Shown: positions 1-6,602, numbered from the stretch's first letter. The stretch: DNA of 8,094 nucleotides from JBHWPB01 sp043424675 (GCA_043424675.1 JBHWPB010000112.1:1-8094); one strand, 5' to 3'. The notes: generated from the sequence alone by a model not told the origin. Numbers and translations are program-made.

Positions 1-21
1 AGACTTATAAAATATAAAAAT

Positions 22-27
22 TATAAT
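22..27 (+). promoter_or_regulatory. possible -10 promoter element upstream of acpP
   Basis: A perfect TATAAT hexamer lies 24 bases before the acpP start. It would place a transcription start near position 34 with a very short leader. No -35 hexamer can be assigned, because the expected position (about 17 bases upstream) falls at or just outside the window edge, and the first bases (AGACTT) do not match TTGACA well. The leader is almost all A and T, so the hexamer could arise by chance. If real, it would give acpP and the genes after it transcription independent of upstream fabT-fabH. Confidence 0.25.
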
Positions 28-38
28 AAACAATAAAT

Positions 39-44
39 GGAGGA
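39..44 (+). promoter_or_regulatory. ribosome binding site deciding the acpP start
   Basis: GGAGGA sits 7 bases before the ATG at 52. An in-frame ATG at 37 overlaps this Shine-Dalgarno sequence and has only AT-rich sequence upstream, so it is unlikely to be the start. Confidence 0.85.
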
Positions 45-51
45 ATTTAAA

Positions 52-273
52 ATGAAAGAAACAGTTATTGAAATTATCGCAGATCAGTTAGAAGTAGAAA
101 AAGACCAAATCACAGGGGACACAAACTTTATGGAAGATTTAGACGCAGACAGTTTAGATATTTTCCAAGTTCTAAGTGAAATCGAAGATGAGTTGGATAT
201 TGTCATTGAAACAGATGAAAATGTTCAGACTGTTGATCAATTAATCGCACACATCGAGAAAGCGCAAGGTTAA
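52..273 (+). CDS. acpP: acyl carrier protein AcpP (fatty acid synthesis)
   Basis: This 73-residue acidic protein is the cytosolic carrier that holds growing acyl chains as thioesters on a 4'-phosphopantetheine arm. The attachment site is Ser34 in the motif DADSLD (residues 31-36), followed by helix II (IFQVLSEIEDEL). The length and the abundance of Asp and Glu fit the ACP family. The Gln at residue 39, where Escherichia coli ACP has Glu41, agrees with the FQV pattern I know from Lactobacillales AcpP, and supports the FASII carrier rather than DltC or a polyketide ACP. The start at 52 is chosen over the in-frame ATG at 37 because GGAGGA lies at 39-44. It is the first complete gene of the window and is followed by fabK after 35 bases. 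Apo-AcpP needs a phosphopantetheinyl transferase (AcpS), which is not encoded here. Confidence 0.95.
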   Translation: MKETVIEIIADQLEVEKDQITGDTNFMEDLDADSLDIFQVLSEIEDELDIVIETDENVQTVDQLIAHIEKAQG

Positions 274-308
274 TTTAGCAAGGAAATGAAAGCGAAAGGA
301 AGTGAAGC

Positions 309-1268
309 ATGAAAACGTCGATCACTGAATTATTGAATATAGAATATCCAATTGTTCAAGGCGCCATGGCTTGGGTCGCTGATCCGGATCTAGCTAGTGC
401 TGTCTCGAATGCGGGAGGGCTAGGTGTAGTAGGTACAGGACACGATCCAGTAGAAGTTGTTCGAGAAAAAGTGAACACAATGAAAGACCAGACCGACAGA
501 CCCTTTGCGGTGAACGCTATGTTTCTAAGTCCTCATGTCGAAGAAGTTGTTGATTATTTGATTGAAGAATCAGGTGTAAAAATTATTACAACTGGTGCTG
601 GAAATCCAAGTAAATATATGGACCGTTTCAAAGAAGCAGGAATTAAAGTCATTCCTGTTGTGGCTTCAGTTGCAGTGGCTAAGAGAATGGAACGAATTGG
701 CGCAGACGCTATTATTGTAGAAGGCATGGAAGCAGGGGGGCATATTGGCCGCTTGACTTCTCTGGCCCTGCTTCCTCAGGTGACGGAAGCCGTTTCGATT
801 CCTGTCGTTGCTGCAGGAGGCTTTGGAGACGGACGTTCCTTAGCAGCTGCTATCATGCTGGGCGCAGCAGGCGTTCAAGTAGGGACGCGCTTTGTCGTCG
901 CCGAAGAATCCAATGCGCATGATAATTTCAAGAAAGCTATCTTGAAAGCGAACGACCTTTCAACAGTTGTGACGGGAGAGATTACCGGCCACCCTGTTCG
1001 AGTCTTACGTAATCAGCTGACGCAAGAATATTTATCTGTTGAAAAATCCATTACCAGTGATGAAGAACCTGATTTTACAGAGTTAGAAGAATTAGGGGCG
1101 GGTGCTTTACGCCGTGCAGTTGTAGAGGGTGACACGAAGTCAGGCTCTATGATGGCAGGTCAGATTGCTGGTTTAATTAAAGAAGAACAAACAGTTCAAG
1201 AAATTATTTTAGATTACGTAAACGAAGCTGAACAAGTTTATGCAGAAAGTAAAGTTTACTTTGAGTAA
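309..1268 (+). CDS. fabK: enoyl-ACP reductase II, FMN-dependent (FabK)
   Basis: This 319-residue protein catalyses the last step of each elongation round, NAD(P)H-dependent reduction of trans-2-enoyl-ACP, using FMN in a TIM-barrel fold of the nitronate monooxygenase-like family. Features seen are the N-terminal flavin-binding stretch QGAMAWVADPDLA (18-30), the motif EGMEAGGHIG (138-147) with His145, which corresponds to the functionally important His144 of Streptococcus pneumoniae FabK, and the phosphate-binding stretch AAGGFGDGR (168-176) followed by GAAGVQVGTRF (185-195). The length matches the family. A close relative is 2-nitropropane dioxygenase, but the position between acpP and fabD fixes the role as FabK. 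AAAGGA at 295-300 is 8 bases before the ATG. FabK enzymes, unlike FabI, are not inhibited by triclosan. A separate fabI elsewhere in the genome cannot be excluded. Confidence 0.95.
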   Translation: MKTSITELLNIEYPIVQGAMAWVADPDLASAVSNAGGLGVVGTGHDPVEVVREKVNTMKDQTDRPFAVNAMFLSPHVEEVVDYLIEESGVKIITTGAGNPSKYMDRFKEAGIKVIPVVASVAVAKRMERIGADAIIVEGMEAGGHIGRLTSLALLPQVTEAVSIPVVAAGGFGDGRSLAAAIMLGAAGVQVGTRFVVAEESNAHDNFKKAILKANDLSTVVTGEITGHPVRVLRNQLTQEYLSVEKSITSDEEPDFTELEELGAGALRRAVVEGDTKSGSMMAGQIAGLIKEEQTVQEIILDYVNEAEQVYAESKVYFE

Positions 1269-1280
1269 AGAGGGAGAACC

Positions 1281-2222
1281 ATGACATTAGCAGTGATATT
1301 TAATGGTCAAGGTGCGCATTATTCTGAAATGGGAGTAGATTTTGCACAGACTTTCCCAGAAGCTAAAGAAGTGTATGAGGAAGCAGAGGCTATAACAGGA
1401 TATCCAATAAACCAATGGTTGACCGATGACATCGAACTCTTACAGCAGACTCAATATGCTCAGGTAGCTATTACCGCAACAAGTTTAGCAATTTATGAAA
1501 GTATCAAAGCTCAGTTGCCAAAGGTCAGCTATATGGCTGGACTAAGTCTAGGAGAATATACTTCCTTGATAGCGAGCGGCATGCTGTCATTCGATGAAGG
1601 TATCAGATTGAATCAAAAACGCGGACACTTGATGTCCGCACAGTGCAAGAAGTTAAGAGAAGTTTCAGATATCGGTATGATAGCTGTCATGAAGATGCCT
1701 TTAGAAGAAATAAAAGACATCATTTCTGAAGTTAACGCTGATGAAACCATACTATTTCTAGCAAATATAAATTCCTCTACGCAAGTCACGGTTGCCGGCA
1801 CCAAAGAAGGGCTCAAGCAGTTTAAGTCCCTCGCTCGTGACCGCGGCCATAAAAAAATTATCCCGTTAAAAGTAGAAGGCCCTTTTCACACCCCTTATAT
1901 GGGAGCGATCTGTAAACCTTTTGAGGAAATCTTGACGGAAGTCTCGTTTCAACAAGGAACGGTACCGGTGATCAGCAATACGACCGTTGAACCACATACA
2001 GTGGAAGGCGTTCGCAGTTTGTTAACGCGTCATTTAGTAGAACCCGTACGATGGCAAGAGACAATTGACTATTTCGTCGATCAGGGCATTACGAAAATTA
2101 TTCAGATTGGCCCAGGAAAGACCTTGGCAAATTTATTGAAAAGAGAAGAGAATGTGCCTGATGTCTTAGTTATCGATCAAGTAGAGGATGTCGAAAAGAT
2201 TGCAGGCTTTATAGGAGGGTAA
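1281..2222 (+). CDS. fabD: malonyl-CoA:ACP transacylase (FabD)
   Basis: This 313-residue acyltransferase moves the malonyl group from CoA to AcpP. The nucleophile is Ser89 in the elbow GLSLGE (87-92), and its partner is His203 in GPFHTPYM (200-207). Arg114 in NQKRG is the residue expected to bind the malonyl carboxylate. The oxyanion-hole loop near the N-terminus reads FNGQGA (7-12), where many homologues have FPGQG. The essential GQG is kept, so this is a mild variant. The C-terminal IGPGKTL (276-282) is typical. A purine-rich Shine-Dalgarno (AGGGAG, 1271-1276) precedes the ATG, with a rather short gap of 4 bases. The gene follows fabK after 12 bases and ends 2 bases before fabG, consistent with coupled translation. 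Confidence 0.95.
   Translation: MTLAVIFNGQGAHYSEMGVDFAQTFPEAKEVYEEAEAITGYPINQWLTDDIELLQQTQYAQVAITATSLAIYESIKAQLPKVSYMAGLSLGEYTSLIASGMLSFDEGIRLNQKRGHLMSAQCKKLREVSDIGMIAVMKMPLEEIKDIISEVNADETILFLANINSSTQVTVAGTKEGLKQFKSLARDRGHKKIIPLKVEGPFHTPYMGAICKPFEEILTEVSFQQGTVPVISNTTVEPHTVEGVRSLLTRHLVEPVRWQETIDYFVDQGITKIIQIGPGKTLANLLKREENVPDVLVIDQVEDVEKIAGFIGG
2213..2219 (+). promoter_or_regulatory. ribosome binding site supporting the fabG TTG start
   Basis: AGGAGGG lies inside the last codons of fabD, 5 bases before the TTG at 2225. It is a strong Shine-Dalgarno sequence and the main reason to accept the non-ATG start. Confidence 0.8.
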
Positions 2223-2224
2223 CA

Positions 2225-2947
2225 TTGACAGAAGTTGCTTTAATTACAGGAAGTTCGCGTGGTATTGGTTTAGAAGTTGCTAAACACTTAGCTAAAAAAG
2301 GCTATCAGGTTGTATTAAATGGCCGGAGCACTATCGGAGAAGATGTTCTCCAGAGTTTTAACGATGCTGCTTTACCAGTCACACAAGTTACAGGAGATGT
2401 GAGTGATTTTGAAGGGGCAAAAGAAATTATAGACGAAGTGATTGAGCGCTTCGGGCGCATCGATGTCTTAGTTAACAATGCCGGCATCACACGCGATGGT
2501 CTCGTGATGCGAATGAAAGAAGAAGATTTCGATGACGTGATGGCGACAAACTTAAAAGGGGCCTTTAATATGAGTCGGCATGTGACCAAACCCATGCTCA
2601 AACAACGGGCAGGCGCAATTATAAATATGTCGAGTGTTGTCGGCCTCATGGGGAATGCGGGGCAAGTCAACTATGCTGCAAGTAAAGCGGGCGTTATCGG
2701 TCTGACAAAGGCTCTAGCCCGTGAGTTAGGCAGTCGCCACATTACCGTCAATGCCATAGCGCCGGGTTATATTGAAACAGAAATGACAGATGTTTTAGAT
2801 GAAAAAATCAAGAAGAAGATGCTTGAGCAGATTCCGTTGAAACGTTTTGGGCAGCCAGAAGAGATTGCACAAACCGTTGAGTTTTTGATCGATAATAAAT
2901 ACATAACGGGACAGGTCATCGAAATCAATGGCGGCTTAAATATGTAG
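2225..2947 (+). CDS. fabG: 3-oxoacyl-ACP reductase (FabG)
   Basis: This 240-residue short-chain dehydrogenase/reductase carries out the NADPH-dependent reduction of 3-ketoacyl-ACP. The Rossmann fold opens with the cofactor motif TGSSRGIG (8-15), followed by GDVS (57-60) and NNAG (84-87). The catalytic tetrad is complete: Asn109 (ATNL), Ser137 (MSSVVG), Tyr150 and Lys154 (YAASK). The C-terminal region ends in ITGQVIEINGGLNM, the usual end of FabG. The start is TTG at 2225. It gives the standard N-terminus directly before the first beta strand and has AGGAGGG 5 bases upstream, while no ATG or GTG nearby gives a better start. Its place between fabD and fabF marks it as the FASII reductase rather than another SDR enzyme. 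Confidence 0.95.
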   Translation: MTEVALITGSSRGIGLEVAKHLAKKGYQVVLNGRSTIGEDVLQSFNDAALPVTQVTGDVSDFEGAKEIIDEVIERFGRIDVLVNNAGITRDGLVMRMKEEDFDDVMATNLKGAFNMSRHVTKPMLKQRAGAIINMSSVVGLMGNAGQVNYAASKAGVIGLTKALARELGSRHITVNAIAPGYIETEMTDVLDEKIKKKMLEQIPLKRFGQPEEIAQTVEFLIDNKYITGQVIEINGGLNM

Positions 2948-2971
2948 TCGCATGGTGTGGAACGAAATTCT

Positions 2972-2978
2972 AAGGAGG
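2972..2978 (+). promoter_or_regulatory. ribosome binding site deciding the fabF start
   Basis: AAGGAGG is 5 bases before the ATG at 2984. An in-frame GTG at 2957 would add nine residues that run through this site and are not part of the ketosynthase fold, so the ATG is preferred. Confidence 0.85.
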
Positions 2979-2983
2979 ATAAA

Positions 2984-4219
2984 ATGCAAAGAGTAGTAAT
3001 TACAGGAGCGGGAACAGTTTCACCGATTGGAAATAATGTCGCTGCTTTCTGGGAGAGTATGAAAGCCGGCAAGTCAGGAATCGGAAAAATTGAAAGTTTT
3101 GATCCATCCGAAACCAATGTCTCTGTGGCAGCAGAAGTAAAAGATTTTGATCCAAAAGAAACGATGGGTCGAAAAGAATACTCACGTATGGACCGTTATT
3201 CGCAGTTTGGTGTAGCGGCAAGTGTGGAAGCGCTCGAAGAGAGTGGTTATGATATAGAAGCCAATGCTGATCGAGTGGGAGTGTTAGTGGGCTCCGGCAT
3301 CGGTGGCTTGCTTGAACTCCAAAAAGGTGTCGACAGGATGAGGGATAAAGGTGCTCAGCGAGTCAATCCTTTATTTGTCCCTATGGTTATCGGTAACATG
3401 GGGGCTGCAAACATTTCGATAAAAGTAGGTGCCAGAGGCACGAGTCTAGATATTGTGACAGCGTGTGCCAGTGCGACTAATGCTATCGGTGAAGCTTTTT
3501 TGAAAATCCGTGATGGCGAGTTGGATGCTTGTTTTGCGGGTGGAGCTGAAGCGACCATCAATGAAATTGGTATTGCAGGTTTTGATGTCTTGACGGCATT
3601 ATCTCAAAACGACGATCCGAAAACTGCTTCCAGACCTTTTGACAAAGACCGTGATGGTTTTGTAATGGGGGAAGGGGCAGGAATATTATTCTTAGAATCC
3701 TTAGAATCGGCAGAAGCACGGGGAGCAAATATTTTAGCGGAGTTGGTAGGCTATGGGTCGAATAGTGACGCTTATCATATGACCGCTCCGAGACCAGATG
3801 GCAGCGGAGCGGGAGAAGCTATCCAAGCAGCGATTGAAATGGCAGCTATTCAAGCTGAAGAGATAGACTACATCAACGCTCACGGAACCAGCACGCCGAC
3901 CAATGATTCTGCTGAGACAGAATCTATCAAATATGCTTTAGGGGATCACGCTTACGACATACCTATTTCCAGTTCGAAAGGACATTTTGGACATCTTCTG
4001 GGAGCAGCAGGTGGAGTAGAAGCTGTTGCCATTATAAAAGCACTGCAAGATGGTATTGTTCCGGCTACCTTAGGGTTAGAAACCCCTGATGAAGCTTGTG
4101 ATTTGGATTATGTACCAGGTGAAGCCCGTGAGCAAACTATCGATTATGCTTTATCAACTTCCTTAGGTTTTGGTGGCCATAACGCAGTCTTAGCTTTCAA
4201 ACGGTGGGCAGGTGAGTAA
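2984..4219 (+). CDS. fabF: 3-oxoacyl-ACP synthase II (FabF)
   Basis: This 411-residue thiolase-fold condensing enzyme extends acyl-ACP by decarboxylative Claisen condensation with malonyl-ACP. The Cys-His-His triad is visible: Cys161 in VTACASAT, His300 in INAHGTST, and His337 in KGHFGHLLGAAGG, with the conserved Lys332 just before. The C-terminal SLGFGGHNAVLAFKRW (393-408) is the usual FabF end. The length matches the family. The stretch around the second catalytic His is unusual: KGHFGH where KSM(T/I)GH or KSFTGH is common, which adds a further His at 334. The start at 2984 is set by the strong Shine-Dalgarno at 2972-2978. It follows fabG after 36 bases, the widest gap in the window together with acpP-fabK. 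FabF is favoured over the related FabO/FabB-type synthase by operon position. I cannot judge from sequence alone whether it also supports unsaturated chains. Confidence 0.94.
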   Translation: MQRVVITGAGTVSPIGNNVAAFWESMKAGKSGIGKIESFDPSETNVSVAAEVKDFDPKETMGRKEYSRMDRYSQFGVAASVEALEESGYDIEANADRVGVLVGSGIGGLLELQKGVDRMRDKGAQRVNPLFVPMVIGNMGAANISIKVGARGTSLDIVTACASATNAIGEAFLKIRDGELDACFAGGAEATINEIGIAGFDVLTALSQNDDPKTASRPFDKDRDGFVMGEGAGILFLESLESAEARGANILAELVGYGSNSDAYHMTAPRPDGSGAGEAIQAAIEMAAIQAEEIDYINAHGTSTPTNDSAETESIKYALGDHAYDIPISSSKGHFGHLLGAAGGVEAVAIIKALQDGIVPATLGLETPDEACDLDYVPGEAREQTIDYALSTSLGFGGHNAVLAFKRWAGE

Positions 4220-4220
4220 G

Positions 4221-4688
4221 ATGAATTATGAAGAATTATTAACTTTGATTGATCATATTGATCAATCAAGTTTAGCGTATGTCGATTACGAAACGACTTC
4301 GCATCACGTGGTGCTTTCAAAAGAAGTTCCAAATATTCGGTTGAATCAAGAAACAGCAGATATGGTTACATCTGTGGAGCAAGCAAGCGAACCAGCAGCC
4401 GATGTTAAAGAAGTTACAACAGAAGCTGTGACAGAAGATCTGACAGAGAAATCAGGTCAAGTCGTAGAAGCGCCTATGGTCGGTGTTGCTTATTTACAAC
4501 CAAATCCCGATGAGGAACAGTATGTAAAAGTGGGTGACCATGTCGAACAGGGCGATGTAATTTGTATCGTGGAAGCGATGAAGCTTATGAACGAAATTCA
4601 GGCTCCTTCTGCGGGTGTCATCACCGAAATTTTAGTTCAAAACGAAGAAGTCGTCGAGTATGGCCAACCGTTAATGCGCATCGAATGA
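4221..4688 (+). CDS. accB: biotin carboxyl carrier protein of acetyl-CoA carboxylase (AccB)
   Basis: This 155-residue protein carries the biotin that shuttles CO2 from biotin carboxylase (AccC) to the carboxyltransferase (AccDA). The layout is typical: an N-terminal helical segment (1-40), a low-complexity linker rich in Glu, Ala, Thr and Val (about 43-80), and a C-terminal biotinyl domain (about 81-155). Lys121 in VEAMKLMNE (118-125) is the biotinylation site. APMVG (84-88), followed by an insert with NPDEE, corresponds to the start of the domain and its thumb loop. The start is uncertain. ATG at 4221 has AGGTGAG at 4210-4216 as a Shine-Dalgarno, whereas an in-frame GTG at 4212 would overlap the fabF stop and add three residues. 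Either way translation is probably coupled to fabF. Codons 7 to 18 lie in a long inverted repeat described separately. A host biotin ligase (BirA) is required. Confidence 0.94.
   Translation: MNYEELLTLIDHIDQSSLAYVDYETTSHHVVLSKEVPNIRLNQETADMVTSVEQASEPAADVKEVTTEAVTEDLTEKSGQVVEAPMVGVAYLQPNPDEEQYVKVGDHVEQGDVICIVEAMKLMNEIQAPSAGVITEILVQNEEVVEYGQPLMRIE
4241..4272. repeat. near-perfect inverted repeat (hairpin) in the 5' end of accB
   Basis: TTGATTGATCA (4245-4255) and TGATCAATCAA (4259-4269) are perfect 11-base inverted repeats separated by only TAT. With one bulged T at 4244 the stem gains three more pairs (AAC 4241-4243 with GTT 4270-4272), for 14 pairs in total. The repeat starts 20 bases after the accB ATG and encodes part of the N-terminal helix. 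It has no U-tract after it, so it is not an intrinsic terminator. It could act as an RNA hairpin or as a DNA operator. The function is unknown. Confidence 0.85.
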
Positions 4689-4710
4689 GTAGAAATTATA
4701 GGAGGATAAA

Positions 4711-5181
4711 ATGTCAGAGCAAAAAAAGCCAGTCATGACGGCACAAGAAGTCATGGAGATTATTCCAAACCGCTATCCGATGTTTTTTGTGGACCGCGTA
4801 GAAGAGTTGGAATTAGAAGAACGTGTTGTTGCGACAAAAAACGTTACAGCCAGTGAAAGTTATTTCCAAGGGCATTTCCCAGGAAACCCAATCATGCCAG
4901 GCGTTCTACAGATTGAAACGATGGCCCAGGTAGGCTCCATACCTTTACTAATGAGCCCTAACTTTGAAGGGAAGATTGCTTTTTTAGCTGCTGTGGATAA
5001 GGTAAAGTTTCGCCAAAACGTAGTACCAGGCGATGTCTTAACGATCACGGTAGAAATTGTAAGATTAAAATCTAGAATGGGTATTGGCCAGGGAACCATT
5101 ACAAACCAATATGGTGAAAAAGTTTCCGAAGCGAAGATGACTTTCGTTATCAGTGATTTGGAACAAGTAGAGCAAGTATAG
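4711..5181 (+). CDS. fabZ: 3-hydroxyacyl-ACP dehydratase (FabZ)
   Basis: This 156-residue hot-dog fold enzyme dehydrates 3-hydroxyacyl-ACP to trans-2-enoyl-ACP. The catalytic His55 in QGHFPGNPIMPG (53-64) and Glu69 in VLQIETMAQ (65-73) are present, with KVKFRQNVVPGD (97-108) forming the following strand and turn. The length is slightly above the usual 140-150 because of a short extension at each end. Near the N-terminus IPNRYP (18-23) replaces the IPHRYPF/LPHRYPF of most FabZ proteins. Together with FPGNP this is a pattern I associate, from memory only, with the enterococcal dehydratase/isomerase FabN. FabZ is the safer call because of the operon position between accB and accC. AGGAGG at 4700-4705 is 5 bases before the ATG, and the gene follows accB after 22 bases. 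Confidence 0.92.
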   Translation: MSEQKKPVMTAQEVMEIIPNRYPMFFVDRVEELELEERVVATKNVTASESYFQGHFPGNPIMPGVLQIETMAQVGSIPLLMSPNFEGKIAFLAAVDKVKFRQNVVPGDVLTITVEIVRLKSRMGIGQGTITNQYGEKVSEAKMTFVISDLEQVEQV

Positions 5182-5195
5182 ACAGGACGGGTTGT

Positions 5196-6575
5196 ATGTT
5201 CAAAAAAGTTCTTGTAGCAAATCGAGGAGAAATTGCAGTTCGTATTATAAGAGCCTTAAGAGAGTTAGGGATACCTTCTGTTGCAGTGTTCAGTGAAGCA
5301 GATCGGGAGGCCTTGCATACAGAATTGGCAGATGAAGCGATCTGTATCGGGCCAGCGAAGGGGTTGGATTCCTACGCGAATCCCGTCGCCATTTTAAGTG
5401 CCGCGTTAGTAACAGGCGCAGATGCAATTCATCCCGGCTATGGTTTTTTATCCGAACGAAGTGATTTTGCTTCTCTTTGCGAGGAGATGAAAATAAAATT
5501 TATCGGACCGAGCAGTCAGATTATTCGCGATATGGGCAACAAACAGAATGCACGTACGACCATGCGCGATGCGGGTGTACCTGTCATTCCAGGTGGAAAA
5601 GATTTGATTTATACGATTGAGCAGGCAGAACACTTAGCAGACGAAATCGGCTATCCACTGATGATTAAAGCAGCGGATGGCGGCGGTGGCAAAGGAATGC
5701 GTCTCGTTCCATCAGAAACAGAACTTGAGCCTTTATTTATCCAAGCGCAAAATGAGACACAAAGCATTTACGGGAATCGCCATCTCTATATTGAGCGAAC
5801 CATTTATCCAGCTAAACATATCGAAGTGCAGTTATTAGGGGATCATCACGGTGATGTCGTCCATTTGGGCGAACGCGATTGCTCACTGCAGAGAAATAAT
5901 CAAAAAGTGATAGAGTTTGCACCAGCTGTGACGATTTCAGAAAAAACGCGCGAGAAAATCTGTGCGGCAGCCGTTCAAGCAGCGCAGGCCATTGGGTATA
6001 CCAATGCCGGCACTATTGAATTTTTAGTGGATGAAGAAGAGAACTTTTACTTTATGGAAATGAACACGCGGCTGCAAGTAGAGCATCCCATTTCAGAAAT
6101 GGTGACAGGCGTAGATATTGTAAAAGCACAGATTGAAATCGCATCGGGCAAACCACTGTCTTTCACACAATCGGATATTGAATTCAACGGTTTTGCGATT
6201 GAAAGTCGCTTAAATGCGGAAGATCCCTATAACGACTTTCAACCATCGAGCGATCATATTGAGGAATTGTTTCTGCCCAGTGGCGGGATGGGTCTGCGTG
6301 TGGAGACAGGCGTCTATTCTGATTATACGTTGCCTCCATTTTATGATTCGATGGTGGCAAAGATTATCGCCCACCAACCGACAAAAGAAGCAGCTTTTCG
6401 GCTAATGGATCGCGCGCTGTATGAAGTCGTTGCGAATGGTATTCATACGAATATTGAACTGTTAGAAACATTAATTCAGCATCCGGACGTTTTAGATGGG
6501 AAGACTCATGTGAAATGGCTGGAAGAAACTTTTATGCCGGAATGGTTAGAAATTTCGTCAGAAGACGTGGATTAA
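5196..6575 (+). CDS. accC: biotin carboxylase subunit of acetyl-CoA carboxylase (AccC)
   Basis: This 459-residue enzyme carboxylates the biotin on AccB using ATP and bicarbonate. Three domains can be followed: the N-terminal Rossmann-like part (VANRGEIAVRIIRA, 7-20; HPGYGFLSE, 79-87), the ATP-grasp domain with Lys116, the glycine-rich lid DGGGGKGM (161-168) and the metal and biotin site MEMNTRLQVEH (287-297, with Glu288, Arg292 and Glu296), and the C-terminal domain (AIESRLNAEDP, 334-344). ERDCSLQRNNQK (226-237) carries the usual cysteine and the lysine equivalent to E. coli Lys238. Directly after it the sequence reads IEFAPAV, where most homologues have EEAPAP or EEAPSP. The length near 450 matches the stand-alone subunit, not a fused acyl-CoA or pyruvate carboxylase. 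AGGACGG at 5184-5190 is 5 bases before the ATG. It follows fabZ after 14 bases. Confidence 0.96.
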   Translation: MFKKVLVANRGEIAVRIIRALRELGIPSVAVFSEADREALHTELADEAICIGPAKGLDSYANPVAILSAALVTGADAIHPGYGFLSERSDFASLCEEMKIKFIGPSSQIIRDMGNKQNARTTMRDAGVPVIPGGKDLIYTIEQAEHLADEIGYPLMIKAADGGGGKGMRLVPSETELEPLFIQAQNETQSIYGNRHLYIERTIYPAKHIEVQLLGDHHGDVVHLGERDCSLQRNNQKVIEFAPAVTISEKTREKICAAAVQAAQAIGYTNAGTIEFLVDEEENFYFMEMNTRLQVEHPISEMVTGVDIVKAQIEIASGKPLSFTQSDIEFNGFAIESRLNAEDPYNDFQPSSDHIEELFLPSGGMGLRVETGVYSDYTLPPFYDSMVAKIIAHQPTKEAAFRLMDRALYEVVANGIHTNIELLETLIQHPDVLDGKTHVKWLEETFMPEWLEISSEDVD

Positions 6576-6588
6576 AAGCAAGGAGTAG

Positions 6589-6595
6589 AGGAGGG
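6589..6595 (+). promoter_or_regulatory. ribosome binding site supporting the accD TTG start
   Basis: AGGAGGG lies 7 bases before the TTG at 6603 in the 27-base gap after accC. It supports the non-ATG start of accD. Confidence 0.8.
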
Positions 6596-6602
6596 TTAAG
6601 GG

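Noticed and set aside
37..51. Longer acpP starting at ATG 37
   Set aside because: The ATG overlaps the Shine-Dalgarno of the ATG at 52 and adds five residues not expected in ACP.
151..174. Gln39 of AcpP in place of the helix II Glu41 of E. coli ACP
   Set aside because: The FQV pattern is normal for Lactobacillales AcpP as I know it (for example streptococcal), so it is a lineage mark, not an anomaly.
1621..1639. Inverted repeat GCGGACA / TGTCCGC with a 5-base loop in fabD
   Set aside because: Seven-base stems with short loops are expected a few times by chance in a window of this size, and there is no T-run or gene boundary.
2957..2983. Longer fabF starting at GTG 2957
   Set aside because: It would run through the strong ribosome site at 2972-2978 and add nine charged residues before the usual FabF N-terminus.
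2948..2983. The 36-base fabG-fabF gap as a possible terminator or promoter
   Set aside because: No stem-loop with a T-run and no convincing -10/-35 pair can be seen. It holds only the fabF ribosome site.
2305..3117. Open frames on the - strand opposite fabG and early fabF (2305-2670, 2767-3117, 3000-3221), and similar ones opposite fabD, late fabF, fabZ, accC and accD
   Set aside because: They lie antisense to well-conserved genes, have no Shine-Dalgarno in context and encode no recognisable domain. They are shadows of the + strand codons.
3145..3157. Small palindrome TTTTG-ATC-CAAAA early in fabF, vaguely like a FabT box
   Set aside because: The arms are only 5 bases, the core does not match the FabT box I recall, and the site is well inside the coding sequence.
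6214..6405. Open frame of 63 codons on the + strand inside accC
   Set aside because: It is out of frame within an intact AccC with all C-terminal motifs, and the translation has no recognisable features.
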